Source: an uncultured Eubacterium sp. (GTDB taxonomy: Bacteria; Bacillota; Clostridia; Lachnospirales; Lachnospiraceae). From it: DNA of 64,000 bases. A program made the translations under genes and the position numbers. The stretch lies in contig NZ_CALGRE010000011.1 in the NCBI RefSeq assembly GCF_937958975.1, positions 1-64,000 on the forward strand. The letters are read 5' to 3'. The notes under the pieces are model-generated. The model saw nothing but the letters and a program-made list of their open reading frames with translations. It made no database searches and was not told the origin of the DNA. This document shows, one piece after another, positions 17,613 through 26,912 of the stretch; positions within the stretch are counted from its first letter, which is position 1, and every line of letters starts with the position of its first letter.

Positions 17613-18965
17613 ATGACAAGAAAAAAGAAAATGAGTAAGAGAATTTTTCTGAATATGTTTATTATATCATCTGTTGTAATTGTTGTTACAACTGTCTTAG
17701 CAGTAGTGATTGTCTATAAAAATTTTTCTAAACAGAATATGATTGCATTAAAGAATGAATTATCAGCCACTGCCAACGGTTTAAAACTGAATGGTGTGGC
17801 TTTTTTACAATCATTCGATATAAAACATAGAATAACATTAGTGGATACAGATGGAAAAGTTCTATTTGACAATATAGAAAATACACAAAAAATGGAAAAC
17901 CACAATAAAAGAAAAGAAATTATAGAGGCAAGAAAGCAGGGATATGGATATTCTGAGAGATATTCGGATACCATATCAAAGAAGACAATAAATGTTGCAC
18001 AGCTTTTGAATGATGGAAAAGTATTAAGATTGTCTGATACGATGTCGTCAATTTGGTCAGTGTTGCTGAATACGTTTGCGTCAATGATGGCTGTCATGAG
18101 TATTGCAATCATAATATCAGGATATTTATCATTAAGAGTTTCGAGGGCAATAACGAGACCCATAAATGGAATTAATCTCAGTTATCCTGAAAAAAGCCAG
18201 GCATATGAAGAAATACAACCTTTATTAGATAAGATAATGAAACAAAACAGGCAGATAGAAAAACAAATTGAAGAATTAAACTGTGAGCACAAGAAGCAGA
18301 ATGATATGAGAAGGGATTTTACGGCAAATGTTTCCCATGAATTAAAAACACCGTTAACATCTATCTCAGGGTTCGCTGAAATTATTCAAAATGGATTGGT
18401 AAAGGAAGAGGATATTGTTAGGTTTGCGGGAAAAATTCATGATGAGGCTCAGAGGCTGATTATTTTAGTAGGGGATATTATAAAATTGTCCCAACTGGAT
18501 GGGAATGATATTACAGTAAAGTTTGAGCCGATTAATTTATATGAGACCAGTCAGGCAGTTATGGCACACTTAGAATCGGCAGCAGATAAGAAAAATGTAT
18601 CTATGAACCTATCGGGCAGCCATTTGATTATTACAGGTGCAGAGCAGATTATTGAGGAGATGATTTTTAACATTATAGATAATGCAATAAAGTATAACAG
18701 AGATGGAGGAAGGGTAAATGTAAATATTTACAGCAGTGAGGAGGGCATACATTTATCAGTGGAGGATACCGGACTGGGAATACCCAAAGATGATATAGGA
18801 AGAATTTTTGAACGATTTTATAGAGTAGATAAAAGTCATTCCAAAGAAATTGGTGGAACCGGATTGGGGCTTTCTATTGTGAAACATGGAGCAAACTTTC
18901 ATAATGCAAAAGTATTTGTGGAGAGTGAGTATAATGTTGGAACAGTTATGACATTAGTTTTTTAA
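17613..18965 (+). CDS. phoR: Phosphate sensor histidine kinase PhoR
   Basis: A 450-residue membrane kinase. Helices lie at about 12-35 and 148-172, enclosing a short extracytoplasmic region of about 110 residues. The H-box is SHELKTPLTS with His242. The ATPase domain has N-box NIIDNAIKYN, G1 VEDTGLGIP, F-box RIFERFYRVD and G2 GGTGLGLSIVKH. It lacks a PAS domain, unlike many PhoR proteins, and has only a short HAMP-like linker. It is the partner of the regulator 17 bases upstream. Its stop codon lies at the edge of the next Pho box. Confidence 0.92.
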   Translation: MTRKKKMSKRIFLNMFIISSVVIVVTTVLAVVIVYKNFSKQNMIALKNELSATANGLKLNGVAFLQSFDIKHRITLVDTDGKVLFDNIENTQKMENHNKRKEIIEARKQGYGYSERYSDTISKKTINVAQLLNDGKVLRLSDTMSSIWSVLLNTFASMMAVMSIAIIISGYLSLRVSRAITRPINGINLSYPEKSQAYEEIQPLLDKIMKQNRQIEKQIEELNCEHKKQNDMRRDFTANVSHELKTPLTSISGFAEIIQNGLVKEEDIVRFAGKIHDEAQRLIILVGDIIKLSQLDGNDITVKFEPINLYETSQAVMAHLESAADKKNVSMNLSGSHLIITGAEQIIEEMIFNIIDNAIKYNRDGGRVNVNIYSSEEGIHLSVEDTGLGIPKDDIGRIFERFYRVDKSHSKEIGGTGLGLSIVKHGANFHNAKVFVESEYNVGTVMTLVF

Positions 18966-18981
18966 CATGAATTATAAATAT

Positions 18982-19025
18982 TTAACGTAGATTTAACATT
19001 CAAAATAATTACAATTTACACACTG
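18982..19025 (+). promoter_or_regulatory. Pho box of the Na/Pi cotransporter gene
   Basis: Four 11-base units start TTAACG (18982), TTAACA (18993), AATAAT (19004) and TTTACA (19015). A possible -10 TATAGT follows at 19028-19033. The third unit is weak. Confidence 0.65.
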
Positions 19026-19077
19026 CCTATAGTATAAAGTCGAAGAAACCAAAAGAAGGAAAAAACAGGAGGAAAAA

Positions 19078-20826
19078 ATGGATATATTTAATATTTTATC
19101 TTTAATAGGCGGATTAGCGTTATTTCTATTTGGAATGAATGTGATGGGAGAGTACCTCGAAAAAAGAGCCGGAAATCAATTAAAAGGAATTTTGGAAAAG
19201 CTTACGTCCAGCAGATGGAAGGGCTTTCTGCTCGGAGTAGGAGTAACTGCGATTATACAAAGTTCGTCTGCGACAACGGTTATGGTAGTCGGTTTTGTAA
19301 ATTCCGGAATTATGAATTTAAAGCAGGCTATCAGTATTATTATGGGAGCTAATGTAGGAACTACGATTACATCATGGATATTGAGTTTGTCAGGGATTGA
19401 AAGTAGTAATATATTAGTTAGTCTGTTAAAACCTTCATCTTTTACACCAATATTGGCGCTGATTGGGATTGTTCTCGTTATGAGGAAAAAAAATACAAAA
19501 AGTGCTGATACGGGAATGATTTTACTCGGATTTGCAGTTTTAATGTTTGGTATGGAGGCAATGTCAGATGCTGTGAGTCCTCTAAGAGATGTGCCGGAGT
19601 TTCAAAATATTTTAACAATGTTCAGTAATCCTGTTTTAGGTGTACTTGCAGGGGCAGTTTTAACGGCTGTAATTCAGAGCTCTTCCGCATCGGTCGGTAT
19701 TCTTCAGGCATTGGCCTCTACCGGAGCAGTGAGCTATGGAAGTGCAATTCCTATCATTATGGGACAGAATATTGGAACGTGTGTTACAGCAATGATTTCA
19801 TCTGTCGGTGCGAATAAAAATGCAAAAAGAACCGCAGTGGTACATCTGGCATTTAATATCATCGGAACTACCGTCTGGCTTACAATATTTTGTATCGTCA
19901 ATGCTATTGTCGATTTAACGTTTATTAATGAAAGCGCAAATTTATTGGGAATAGCGGTGATTCATACTATATTTAATGTTTTATGTACGGTGTTGTTATT
20001 TCCGTTTGCAAACCAATTAGAAAAATTGGCCTGCTGTATTGTGAGAGAATCAAAGGTAGGAGATTCTATGCAGCTAGTCGATGAGAGACTGATGGCAACG
20101 CCAACCATTGCAATAGAACAGTGTAAGAGACAGGTAATTGTGATGATTGATAAGACGATACAGGGAGTTGAAAGCGCATGTAAGTTAATTGGATTATACA
20201 GCGAAAAAAATTTAGAAAAAATTATGGATGCGGAAAAAGAAGTGGATAAATATGAGGATAAATTAGGGACTTATTTAGTACATGTGAGCAGGCAGAATCT
20301 GAGTGAACAGGACAGCAGAGTCGTTACGGAACTGTTGCATATTATAGGTGATATTGAGAGAATTTCGGACCATTCGGTTGGAATAGCGAAATCTGCGGAA
20401 GAGATTACAGAGAAAAAATTAAAATTTTCAGACAAGGCAACGGAGGAGATTCAAATTCTCATTGATGCAGTCAGTGAAATTTTAGAAGAGACAAAACTTG
20501 CGTTTTCACAGGATGATATGAGGGCAGCGTTATCAGTTGAGGCAATGGAGCATGTTATTGATAAATTGAAATATGAGTTGAAAAAGAGACATATTGACAG
20601 ATTGAAAAATGGAAAATGTACGATTGAACAGGGATTTATTATGACTGACATTATTACTGCTTTGGAGCGCATTTCAGATCATTGTTCTAATATCGCAGGA
20701 TGCGTGGAGGAGATTGCACATGGAAGCTTAGGACTTCATGCATATACCAAAGAAATTGATAAAATGCCGGGAAGCAGATTTTATAAGATATATCAGAGCA
20801 AGTTGGAAAAGTTTAAGTTGGAATAA
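19078..20826 (+). CDS. Na/Pi cotransporter with C-terminal PhoU domain
   Basis: This 582-residue protein combines a NptA/YjbB-type sodium-phosphate symporter (residues 1-310, eight or so helices) with a cytoplasmic PhoU-like helical domain (about 340-560). The two inverted halves each carry the QSSS motif: IIQSSSATTV at about 59-68 and VIQSSSASVG near 200. The PhoU part repeats the pattern IERISDHSVG and LERISDHCSN. It sits behind its own Pho box and gives a second phosphate route beside Pst. The strong site CAGGAGG precedes the ATG. Confidence 0.92.
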   Translation: MDIFNILSLIGGLALFLFGMNVMGEYLEKRAGNQLKGILEKLTSSRWKGFLLGVGVTAIIQSSSATTVMVVGFVNSGIMNLKQAISIIMGANVGTTITSWILSLSGIESSNILVSLLKPSSFTPILALIGIVLVMRKKNTKSADTGMILLGFAVLMFGMEAMSDAVSPLRDVPEFQNILTMFSNPVLGVLAGAVLTAVIQSSSASVGILQALASTGAVSYGSAIPIIMGQNIGTCVTAMISSVGANKNAKRTAVVHLAFNIIGTTVWLTIFCIVNAIVDLTFINESANLLGIAVIHTIFNVLCTVLLFPFANQLEKLACCIVRESKVGDSMQLVDERLMATPTIAIEQCKRQVIVMIDKTIQGVESACKLIGLYSEKNLEKIMDAEKEVDKYEDKLGTYLVHVSRQNLSEQDSRVVTELLHIIGDIERISDHSVGIAKSAEEITEKKLKFSDKATEEIQILIDAVSEILEETKLAFSQDDMRAALSVEAMEHVIDKLKYELKKRHIDRLKNGKCTIEQGFIMTDIITALERISDHCSNIAGCVEEIAHGSLGLHAYTKEIDKMPGSRFYKIYQSKLEKFKLE

Positions 20827-20960
20827 AGGAGATGTAGTAACAATTGTAATAATATGAAAATATTTTTAATTGGGTTGGTGAATAATAATATTAGGTTGTT
20901 GATTGGGTTATTTTTGTGGTAAAATAAAACAAAATAAAGTGGAAAAGGGAGGAGGAGTTT

Positions 20961-21467
20961 ATGAATACAGACGTATTTAGAAATTTATCGTATGGCGTGT
21001 ACGTGGTTTCCACAATGGATAATGGGCGTGCTACAGGTTGTACAGCTAACTCGGCAGTACAGATTACAGCGTCTCCTGCTACGGTTGCAGTGAGTATCAA
21101 TCATGATAATTATACGAATCAATGTATAAAGGAGTTTGGAAAGTTTGCGATATCTATTATTGCGGAGGATTCAGACCCAATGCTTATTGGAAAGTTTGGA
21201 TTTTTCTCGGGAAGGGATACAAATAAATTTCAGGATGTAGATTTTAGTATTGTGGAGGAAACACCGATATTAAATGATACCTGTGGGTATTTGGTGTGTA
21301 AAGTTATTGATACGATGGAAACTTCAAGTCATACCGTATTTTTAGGAGAAGTGATTGAGGGAGATATCAAAGGAAATGGACGTACACCGATGACATATGC
21401 TTATTATCATAATGTAGTCAAAGGAAAAAGTCCTAAAAATGCACCGACATATATTGCGGAGGAATAG
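20961..21467 (+). CDS. Flavin reductase family protein
   Basis: A 168-residue FMN-binding split-barrel protein. It opens with FRNLSYGVYVVSTM and CTANSAVQITASPATVAVSI, the family's nucleotide-binding strands, and has NDTCGYLVCKVID near the middle. In Clostridia such domains form flavoredoxins or the N-terminal half of high-molecular-weight rubredoxin; here no rubredoxin part is fused. It probably moves electrons between NAD(P)H or rubredoxin-like partners and oxygen or flavins. GGGAGGAGG precedes the ATG. It is monocistronic. Confidence 0.9.
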   Translation: MNTDVFRNLSYGVYVVSTMDNGRATGCTANSAVQITASPATVAVSINHDNYTNQCIKEFGKFAISIIAEDSDPMLIGKFGFFSGRDTNKFQDVDFSIVEETPILNDTCGYLVCKVIDTMETSSHTVFLGEVIEGDIKGNGRTPMTYAYYHNVVKGKSPKNAPTYIAEE

Positions 21468-21484
21468 ATTAATATTGTGAGAGC

Positions 21485-21523
21485 CAAGGGACAAATCTGA
21501 AAATGAGTTTGTTCCTTGTTTTG
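21485..21523 (+). terminator. Rho-independent terminator
   Basis: CAAGGGACAAA pairs with TTTGTTCCTTG (one G-U) across a 12-base loop, followed by TTTTG. It ends the flavin reductase gene. Confidence 0.8.
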
Positions 21524-21586
21524 TTCTATAAGATTTTAGTTTTAAGGGGTGAGCGGTTGTTCGCCCAGCGTGCAGGAAAATTAATT

Positions 21587-22975
21587 ATGAAAGCAAAAGA
21601 TATAAAAGAAATTTTAAGAAAAAAGATTGATAAGTATGCAGAAGAAAAATCGTCCATAGAAAATATAGGATTTGAGAATGGTAAATTTTATTGGCAGCAT
21701 ATTGTGTTGAAAAGATTTGAAATAGTATTTATATATTCGTTGAAGGATAAAATCAGTTTGCCTGCCAGCACATTATATTGTATGGTTTATCCTGTAAAGA
21801 ACTTTGGGAACCCATATAATTTGTGTGAAATTGTCACAGCAATAAACAGAAATGATTTGCGGTGCTGCGTGTTTCCCTATATTGAAAATGAAGAAAGGCT
21901 GGAGGCATGCTTTTGTCAGCTGACTGCTATTTTGGATGAGTATATGCCGTTATTGGGCAATGCAATGGAAGATACGGATTTTCTAAATGAGTTAGAAAAT
22001 AAAAGATTAACAGACATTCAGAATTTGTTCAAGATGAATGATGAAAAGATGAAAATGACTGTTGAAGATGAAGGAATGTTAAACTGGTGCATAAATGAAT
22101 ATGAAAAAAATCTGGTGTGGAGACTTACAAATGAACCGGCATATCAGTGTTTTCTTCAGGGAAGATATGAGAAAGCTAAGAAAATTTATCGGAAAAAGAT
22201 TCATAAAGGAAAATATATTTTATACGAGAAATTACTGTATGATTTTATTGGTAAAATAGAATCCGATACAACTTTTGAGGCGATTCCTATAAATTGTTAT
22301 TCCTATCGGAAGGCAAAGAGGACAGAGACTCCAATGGGAATGATAGATGTTTTAATTGTTTTTTATATTATTTGGGCAGGTTTATTTTGGGGAACGGCAA
22401 AAATAATTATAGGAATTGCAGGAAAAAATGCAGTTTATGTATCTGAAATCGAATGGTATTTTAATTTTTTATTTGCACTTTTACCGACTATTTTAACGAG
22501 CCTGTTCTATAAAGGGAAAATATATAAGTTAAGGCATAAAAAAGAGAAGGTGGATTTTGACGAAATATTGGTGACTGATAAACAGAGAAAATGGATGAAA
22601 ATTTTTATCTGGATAATTTGTATTCTGGTAGTGGGAGCTAATTCGCTGCTTAGTGTTCCACCATTGATTGTATATGAAGACAGATTATATGAGAATAAGA
22701 TGGAACATTTTCTTGAGATTCAGTATGACGAGTATCTATACGAAGAAGTAGAAAAAGTGTATTGGATTAAGGGAAGATATAATGATTGGGACGAGTATAT
22801 TAAACGAAGTTCTTATGTATTGGTAATGCATGACGGAAGGAAACTTGATTTGGACTCGGTTACAGTTTTTAATGAAAATAAAGCAAATCATGACATTGAA
22901 AAATATGTTTTACCGTATTTGGGGGAGAAAGGGAAACATATTATTGTGGCAGACTCAGACAGAGATATAGAATAG
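21587..22975 (+). CDS. Unrecognised membrane protein
   Basis: I do not recognise this 462-residue protein. Residues 1-240 are soluble and probably cytoplasmic, with a mixed alpha/beta part and a charged helical part (150-215). Three hydrophobic helices follow near 249-275, 284-303 and 335-355. A soluble C-terminal domain of about 95 residues ends the chain. The ATG at 21587 has AGGAAAA upstream; an in-frame ATG at 21503 lies inside the terminator loop and is discarded. No partner gene is obvious; the next gene starts about 100 bases later. Confidence 0.6.
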   Translation: MKAKDIKEILRKKIDKYAEEKSSIENIGFENGKFYWQHIVLKRFEIVFIYSLKDKISLPASTLYCMVYPVKNFGNPYNLCEIVTAINRNDLRCCVFPYIENEERLEACFCQLTAILDEYMPLLGNAMEDTDFLNELENKRLTDIQNLFKMNDEKMKMTVEDEGMLNWCINEYEKNLVWRLTNEPAYQCFLQGRYEKAKKIYRKKIHKGKYILYEKLLYDFIGKIESDTTFEAIPINCYSYRKAKRTETPMGMIDVLIVFYIIWAGLFWGTAKIIIGIAGKNAVYVSEIEWYFNFLFALLPTILTSLFYKGKIYKLRHKKEKVDFDEILVTDKQRKWMKIFIWIICILVVGANSLLSVPPLIVYEDRLYENKMEHFLEIQYDEYLYEEVEKVYWIKGRYNDWDEYIKRSSYVLVMHDGRKLDLDSVTVFNENKANHDIEKYVLPYLGEKGKHIIVADSDRDIE

Positions 22976-23071
22976 TATGCTCGGTAAGTATTTATCGTTA
23001 TTCCTAATAGGTATTGGTAAAACATGATAAAATGGTTTAGACTAAGAGTATCAAAAGAATGGAGGAATATT

Positions 23072-23935
23072 ATGGCAGAGAAAGTGTATTTTACAAGAGA
23101 AATAACACCGGGAAAAGTGTTAGAACTTTATAAAATGTGTGGAAAACAGTTGGATGGAAAGGTAGCTGTCAAACTCCACTCCGGTGAGGTTGGAAACCAG
23201 AACTTTTTAAGACCGGATTTTTGGAAGCCTGTGATTGACTATGTGGGCGGTACGGTTGTGGAATGTAATACTGCGTATGATGGTGAGAGAAACACAACAG
23301 AAAAACATTTCCGAACAATTAAAAAACATGGATGGGATGAGTATTTTGATGTTGACCTTATGGATGCAGAAGGTCCGGATATGGAGTTAGAAATTCCAAA
23401 TGGAAAAGTTATTAAGAAAAATTATGTAGGCAAGACGTTAGCAGATTATGATTCGATGCTAGTGTTGTCGCATTTTAAAGGACATCCGATGGGAGGATAC
23501 GGCGGAGCAATAAAGCAGTTATCTATTGGTGTGGCTTCCTCTTATGGAAAGGCTTATATTCATGGTGCAGGTAAACCGGATGAAATGTGGATAGCCGACC
23601 ATGATTCATTTTTAGAGTCGATGGCGGATGCGGCAGGTTCCGTTGTTGACTATTTCAACGGAAATGTGGTTTATGTAAATGTTATGAAAAATATGTCAGT
23701 AGATTGTGACTGTTGTGCAGTGGCAGAAGACCCATGTATGCAGGATATCGGAATATTGGTATCACTTGACCCGATTGCGATTGACCAGGCGTGTATTGAT
23801 TTGGTTTATAAAGCTGATGATTCGGGAAAGGGTCATCTGATAGAGAGAATCGAGAGCAGGAACGGAGTGCATACGATTGAAGCAGCAGCAGAACTTGGTT
23901 ATGGAATCAGAGAGTATGAACTTGTAGAAGTATAG
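23072..23935 (+). CDS. DUF362 domain-containing protein
   Basis: This 287-residue protein has the DUF362 fold: GKVAVKLHSGEVGNQNFLRP near residues 30-50, the central VLSHFKGHPMGGYGGAIKQLSIG, and the Cys cluster DCDCCAVAEDPCMQDIG (about 210-226). The last resembles part of a ferredoxin-type cluster site, but a complete four-Cys pair is not present. The family is linked to iron-sulfur or metal-dependent chemistry of unknown substrate. GGAGG lies 6 bases before the ATG at 23072, better than the upstream in-frame ATG at 23024. Confidence 0.85.
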   Translation: MAEKVYFTREITPGKVLELYKMCGKQLDGKVAVKLHSGEVGNQNFLRPDFWKPVIDYVGGTVVECNTAYDGERNTTEKHFRTIKKHGWDEYFDVDLMDAEGPDMELEIPNGKVIKKNYVGKTLADYDSMLVLSHFKGHPMGGYGGAIKQLSIGVASSYGKAYIHGAGKPDEMWIADHDSFLESMADAAGSVVDYFNGNVVYVNVMKNMSVDCDCCAVAEDPCMQDIGILVSLDPIAIDQACIDLVYKADDSGKGHLIERIESRNGVHTIEAAAELGYGIREYELVEV

Positions 23936-23957
23936 CCAATAAGAAATGAAATTATAA

Positions 23958-24018
23958 TCCGCGAGGGATGCAGTGTACATGCTTAGCATGCAAATCTGCG
24001 CCTCGCGGAAATTTTTTG
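23958..24018. terminator. Bidirectional terminator between convergent genes
   Basis: TCCGCGAGG (23958-23966) pairs with CCTCGCGGA (24001-24009). A second nested stem around GCATG lies inside. T-run on the plus side; A-rich on the other. Confidence 0.75.
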
Positions 24019-24022
24019 TTAT

Positions 24023-24703
24023 TTAACTATTGGATGATGGTATGTAAGGAATTAATGCACCAGCCACGTTAGAAATTGGCATTGTCTGTAACCATACCTT
24101 TCCAGGACCGGTTACGACGGTATTAAATAGTCCTTCTCCACCAAGAAATTTATTCTTTAAGCCGGGTACTGTCTGAATATCCATTTGACAGCTTTCTGTC
24201 ATGGCAGCGAGATGTCCTGTATCAATAATTATCTGCTCGCCGGGTCTTAATTCATGTTCAATAACGTGCCCATCAAATTCAGCAAATGCCAGTCCGTGTC
24301 CGGAAATTTTCTGCATAATAAATCCTTCACCACCAAATAATCCGGAACCCAATTTTTTTCTAAAATGCATAGATAATTCTACGCCGGATTCAGAAGCTAA
24401 AAAGGCTGATTTTTGCATTATCATTGCATTGCCGGGAGTGATTTCAAAGGCCTTGATAGAACCCGGAAAACTGGAAGCAATGGATATCATACCAGCGCCA
24501 CCCACAGCAGTATAAATATTTTGAAAAATAGTATCACCGGATAATGCTCTTCCAAACATTTTGCCAATACCGCCGCCGGTTGTTTCCATTTTCATGTTTG
24601 GAGACATCCAAGCCATGCCTCCTCCTTCTGTAATAATTTTTTCACCGGCTTCTAATTCACACATAACTACCGGTAATGTTTCACCTTGAATTGAATATTT
24701 CAT
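24023..24703 (-). CDS. AIM24/TIGR00266 family protein
   Basis: A 226-residue beta-rich protein of the TIGR00266/AIM24 group. It shows the opening LEAGEKIITEGGGMAWMSPN, the GGGIGK...LSGDTIFQNIY loop, and the later GGEGFIMQKISGHGLAFAEF and GGEGLFNTVVTGPGKVWLQT pieces that define the family. The biological role in bacteria is unknown. AAAGGAGG precedes the ATG on the minus strand. It is followed by the bidirectional terminator and preceded by a 140-base gap with no clear promoter. Confidence 0.9.
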   Translation of the reverse strand: MKYSIQGETLPVVMCELEAGEKIITEGGGMAWMSPNMKMETTGGGIGKMFGRALSGDTIFQNIYTAVGGAGMISIASSFPGSIKAFEITPGNAMIMQKSAFLASESGVELSMHFRKKLGSGLFGGEGFIMQKISGHGLAFAEFDGHVIEHELRPGEQIIIDTGHLAAMTESCQMDIQTVPGLKNKFLGGEGLFNTVVTGPGKVWLQTMPISNVAGALIPYIPSSNS

Positions 24704-24843
24704 TTTGTAATTGCCTCCTTTGTAAATACTTAATTTTTATGCGCACATGAGTATTTTTAATAAAATCATGTGTTTAAATTATATCATATTTATTCTATTT
24801 TTATCTACCTAACATATTTTCTATTATACTATAAATTTGAAAA

Positions 24844-25695
24844 TTAGTCTTTCTTTTTTGAGGGAGATTTGTTATCGTTTTGCCGGTTTGAAACACTTTC
24901 CGCCTGTTTATCACTTACCTGACTGCCATCATGTTCCATATGGTAATTGTCTTTATAAATCAGTTTTGAAATTGGAACAATGGTATATCCCTTTTCCTGC
25001 AATCCTTCAATGACTTTTGGAAGCGCTTCGGCAGTGTATTTTGCACCGTTGTGCATAAGGATAATTGAGCCATTCTTTAAATCTTTATGATTTAGGACTG
25101 TATTTACGATAGCATCTACGCCATAGTTTTTCCAGTCCAGACTATCCACGTTCCATTGAATTGTATAGTAGCCACATGATTTAGCCTGAATAATAAGGTT
25201 ATTGTCATAATCACCGTATGGTGGACGGAAAAGATGCATGGTAACACCTGTGAGAGCCTTTACTTTTTCAGTCACCTTATTTAACTCGTCTGCCATTTCA
25301 GTTGTGCTTAATTGTGGCATATGCTTGTGATTTTCACTATGATTTCCAAGGTCGTGTCCAGCCTCATTAATTGCTTTTACATCATCAGGATATTTTTCAA
25401 CCCAGCCGCCAGTCATAAAAAAAGTTACATTAATTTTGTACTTTTTTAATGTGTCAAGAATTTTTTGAGTGTCTTCATTCCCCCATGCTGCGTCAAAACT
25501 TAGTGCGACCTGTTTCTTATCAGTCTGCACGTTGTAGATTGGCAGTTCTTTAGTAGATGTGGAAGCGGTTAATGCCTGCCAGCCGTTTTTAAATAAGTTT
25601 TCCTCATAATAATATGTAAGACCAACTACAGCCAGCAATACGCATAACCATAAAATGCTCCTTTTAAGTAAACTTGTTTGCTCTGGATTTGCCAT
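24844..25695 (-). CDS. Polysaccharide deacetylase, PdaB-like
   Basis: This 283-residue membrane-anchored NodB-fold deacetylase probably acts on cell-wall or spore glycan. A helix at about 12-28 is the signal anchor. Motifs: SFDAAWGNED (about 65-74, the TFDD-type motif), HSENHKHM (zinc His pair), RPPYG, DSLDW and LMHNG. The PdaB-type AAWGN wording suggests a sporulation role. The C-terminal 40 residues are a charged tail. Its 5' end and upstream region have a degenerate copy at 28709-28862. It is divergent from the Fic gene. Confidence 0.88.
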   Translation of the reverse strand: MANPEQTSLLKRSILWLCVLLAVVGLTYYYEENLFKNGWQALTASTSTKELPIYNVQTDKKQVALSFDAAWGNEDTQKILDTLKKYKINVTFFMTGGWVEKYPDDVKAINEAGHDLGNHSENHKHMPQLSTTEMADELNKVTEKVKALTGVTMHLFRPPYGDYDNNLIIQAKSCGYYTIQWNVDSLDWKNYGVDAIVNTVLNHKDLKNGSIILMHNGAKYTAEALPKVIEGLQEKGYTIVPISKLIYKDNYHMEHDGSQVSDKQAESVSNRQNDNKSPSKKKD

Positions 25696-25879
25696 AGGCG
25701 TCTCCTAAAAGTGCTTGTTATAGTGTATGATGAAAATTCTGATTTCATGAAAAGAGACAAACCGTGACATTTAGACAATTACATATTTTTATGAATTAAT
25801 TTGAATATATTTTTTACATATATTAAAATAGGATTTAAGAGTAAATATGAAATAAAACACAAGTATGGAGGTATTTTGA

Positions 25880-26899
25880 GTGAATAATTATAAGCCGCCA
25901 TTTGGTATGACAGATTATATTACTTATCTGGTAGCAGAAATTAGCGAGCAGGTAGGAAGAATCACTGTTTTACAGGAAGGTACAATCAGTCCGCATTTAC
26001 GTCGGGAAAATAGAATTCGGACGATTCATTCGTCATTGGCAATTGAACATAATTCTCTGTCACTGGAACAGGTTACAGCAATATTGGATGGAAAGAGAGT
26101 GCTGGGAAATCCAAATGAAATCAGGGAAGTACAGAATGCGTATGAAGCATATGAGATGATGGTGCGTTTGAACCCGATGTCTGTTGAGGATTTATTGAAA
26201 GCACATCATCTGATGATGAACGGATTAGTGGCTGAAAATGGAAAATTCCGTTCCGGCGGAGTCGGAGTATTCAACGGAGACATTCTTATACATATGGCAC
26301 CTCCGGCTAAATTTGTTTCAGGACAAATTAAAGATTTGATTGGATGGTATCAGGATTCCCCAATGCACCCGTTAATAAAAAGTGCGATATTTCATTACGA
26401 ATTTGAGTTTATTCATCCATTTGCCGATGGAAATGGTCGGATAGGGAGAATGTGGCATAGTCTGTTACTTGGGAAATGGAAAGAGTTGTTTTATTGGCTT
26501 CCAATTGAGGAATTGATTCAGTCACGTCAGGAAGAATATTATAATACACTGGGAGAGGCTGACAAAAGCGGTGACAGCGCTGTCTTTGTGGAATTGATGT
26601 TAGAGATAATCCGGGATAGTTTAAAGGAAATTACAGTTGTTGGTCGCACGACCGACCAAGATAACGACCAAGTAAACGACCAAGATACCGATTCGATTCG
26701 AAAACTTTTAGATGCAATTGGCAATGAAACATTATCAGCTACAGAGATAATGGGACGAATGAATTTATTACATAGACCGACATTTCGAAAGAATTATTTA
26801 AATCCTGCGTTGGAACAGGGCGTGATAGAGCGGACAATTCCGGAAAAACCAAACAGTCGGAACCAAAAATATAAACGTTTACACTGTAAAAGGGAATGA
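25880..26899 (+). CDS. Fic family protein with C-terminal winged helix
   Basis: A 339-residue Fic enzyme, a family that transfers AMP or another nucleotide to target proteins. The core motif HPFADGNGRIGR (179-190) is intact, including catalytic His179. An N-terminal inhibitory helix carries SSLAIEHN (51-58), equivalent to SxxxEGN with His for Gly, so the enzyme is probably autoinhibited. Residues 215-240 form a DQxNDQ linker, followed by a winged-helix domain ending in YKRLH. The start is GTG after ATGGAGG. It is 13 bases from the PARG-like gene. Confidence 0.9.
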   Translation: MNNYKPPFGMTDYITYLVAEISEQVGRITVLQEGTISPHLRRENRIRTIHSSLAIEHNSLSLEQVTAILDGKRVLGNPNEIREVQNAYEAYEMMVRLNPMSVEDLLKAHHLMMNGLVAENGKFRSGGVGVFNGDILIHMAPPAKFVSGQIKDLIGWYQDSPMHPLIKSAIFHYEFEFIHPFADGNGRIGRMWHSLLLGKWKELFYWLPIEELIQSRQEEYYNTLGEADKSGDSAVFVELMLEIIRDSLKEITVVGRTTDQDNDQVNDQDTDSIRKLLDAIGNETLSATEIMGRMNLLHRPTFRKNYLNPALEQGVIERTIPEKPNSRNQKYKRLHCKRE

Positions 26900-26912
26900 G
26901 AGGCGATAGTCT

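Noticed and set aside
21503..21586. Earlier start for the unknown membrane protein
   Set aside because: The ATG lies in the loop of the preceding terminator and lacks a ribosome site.
26640..26695. Short ACGACCAAG-type DNA repeats in fic
   Set aside because: They encode the DQxNDQ linker common between Fic and winged-helix domains; not an independent element.
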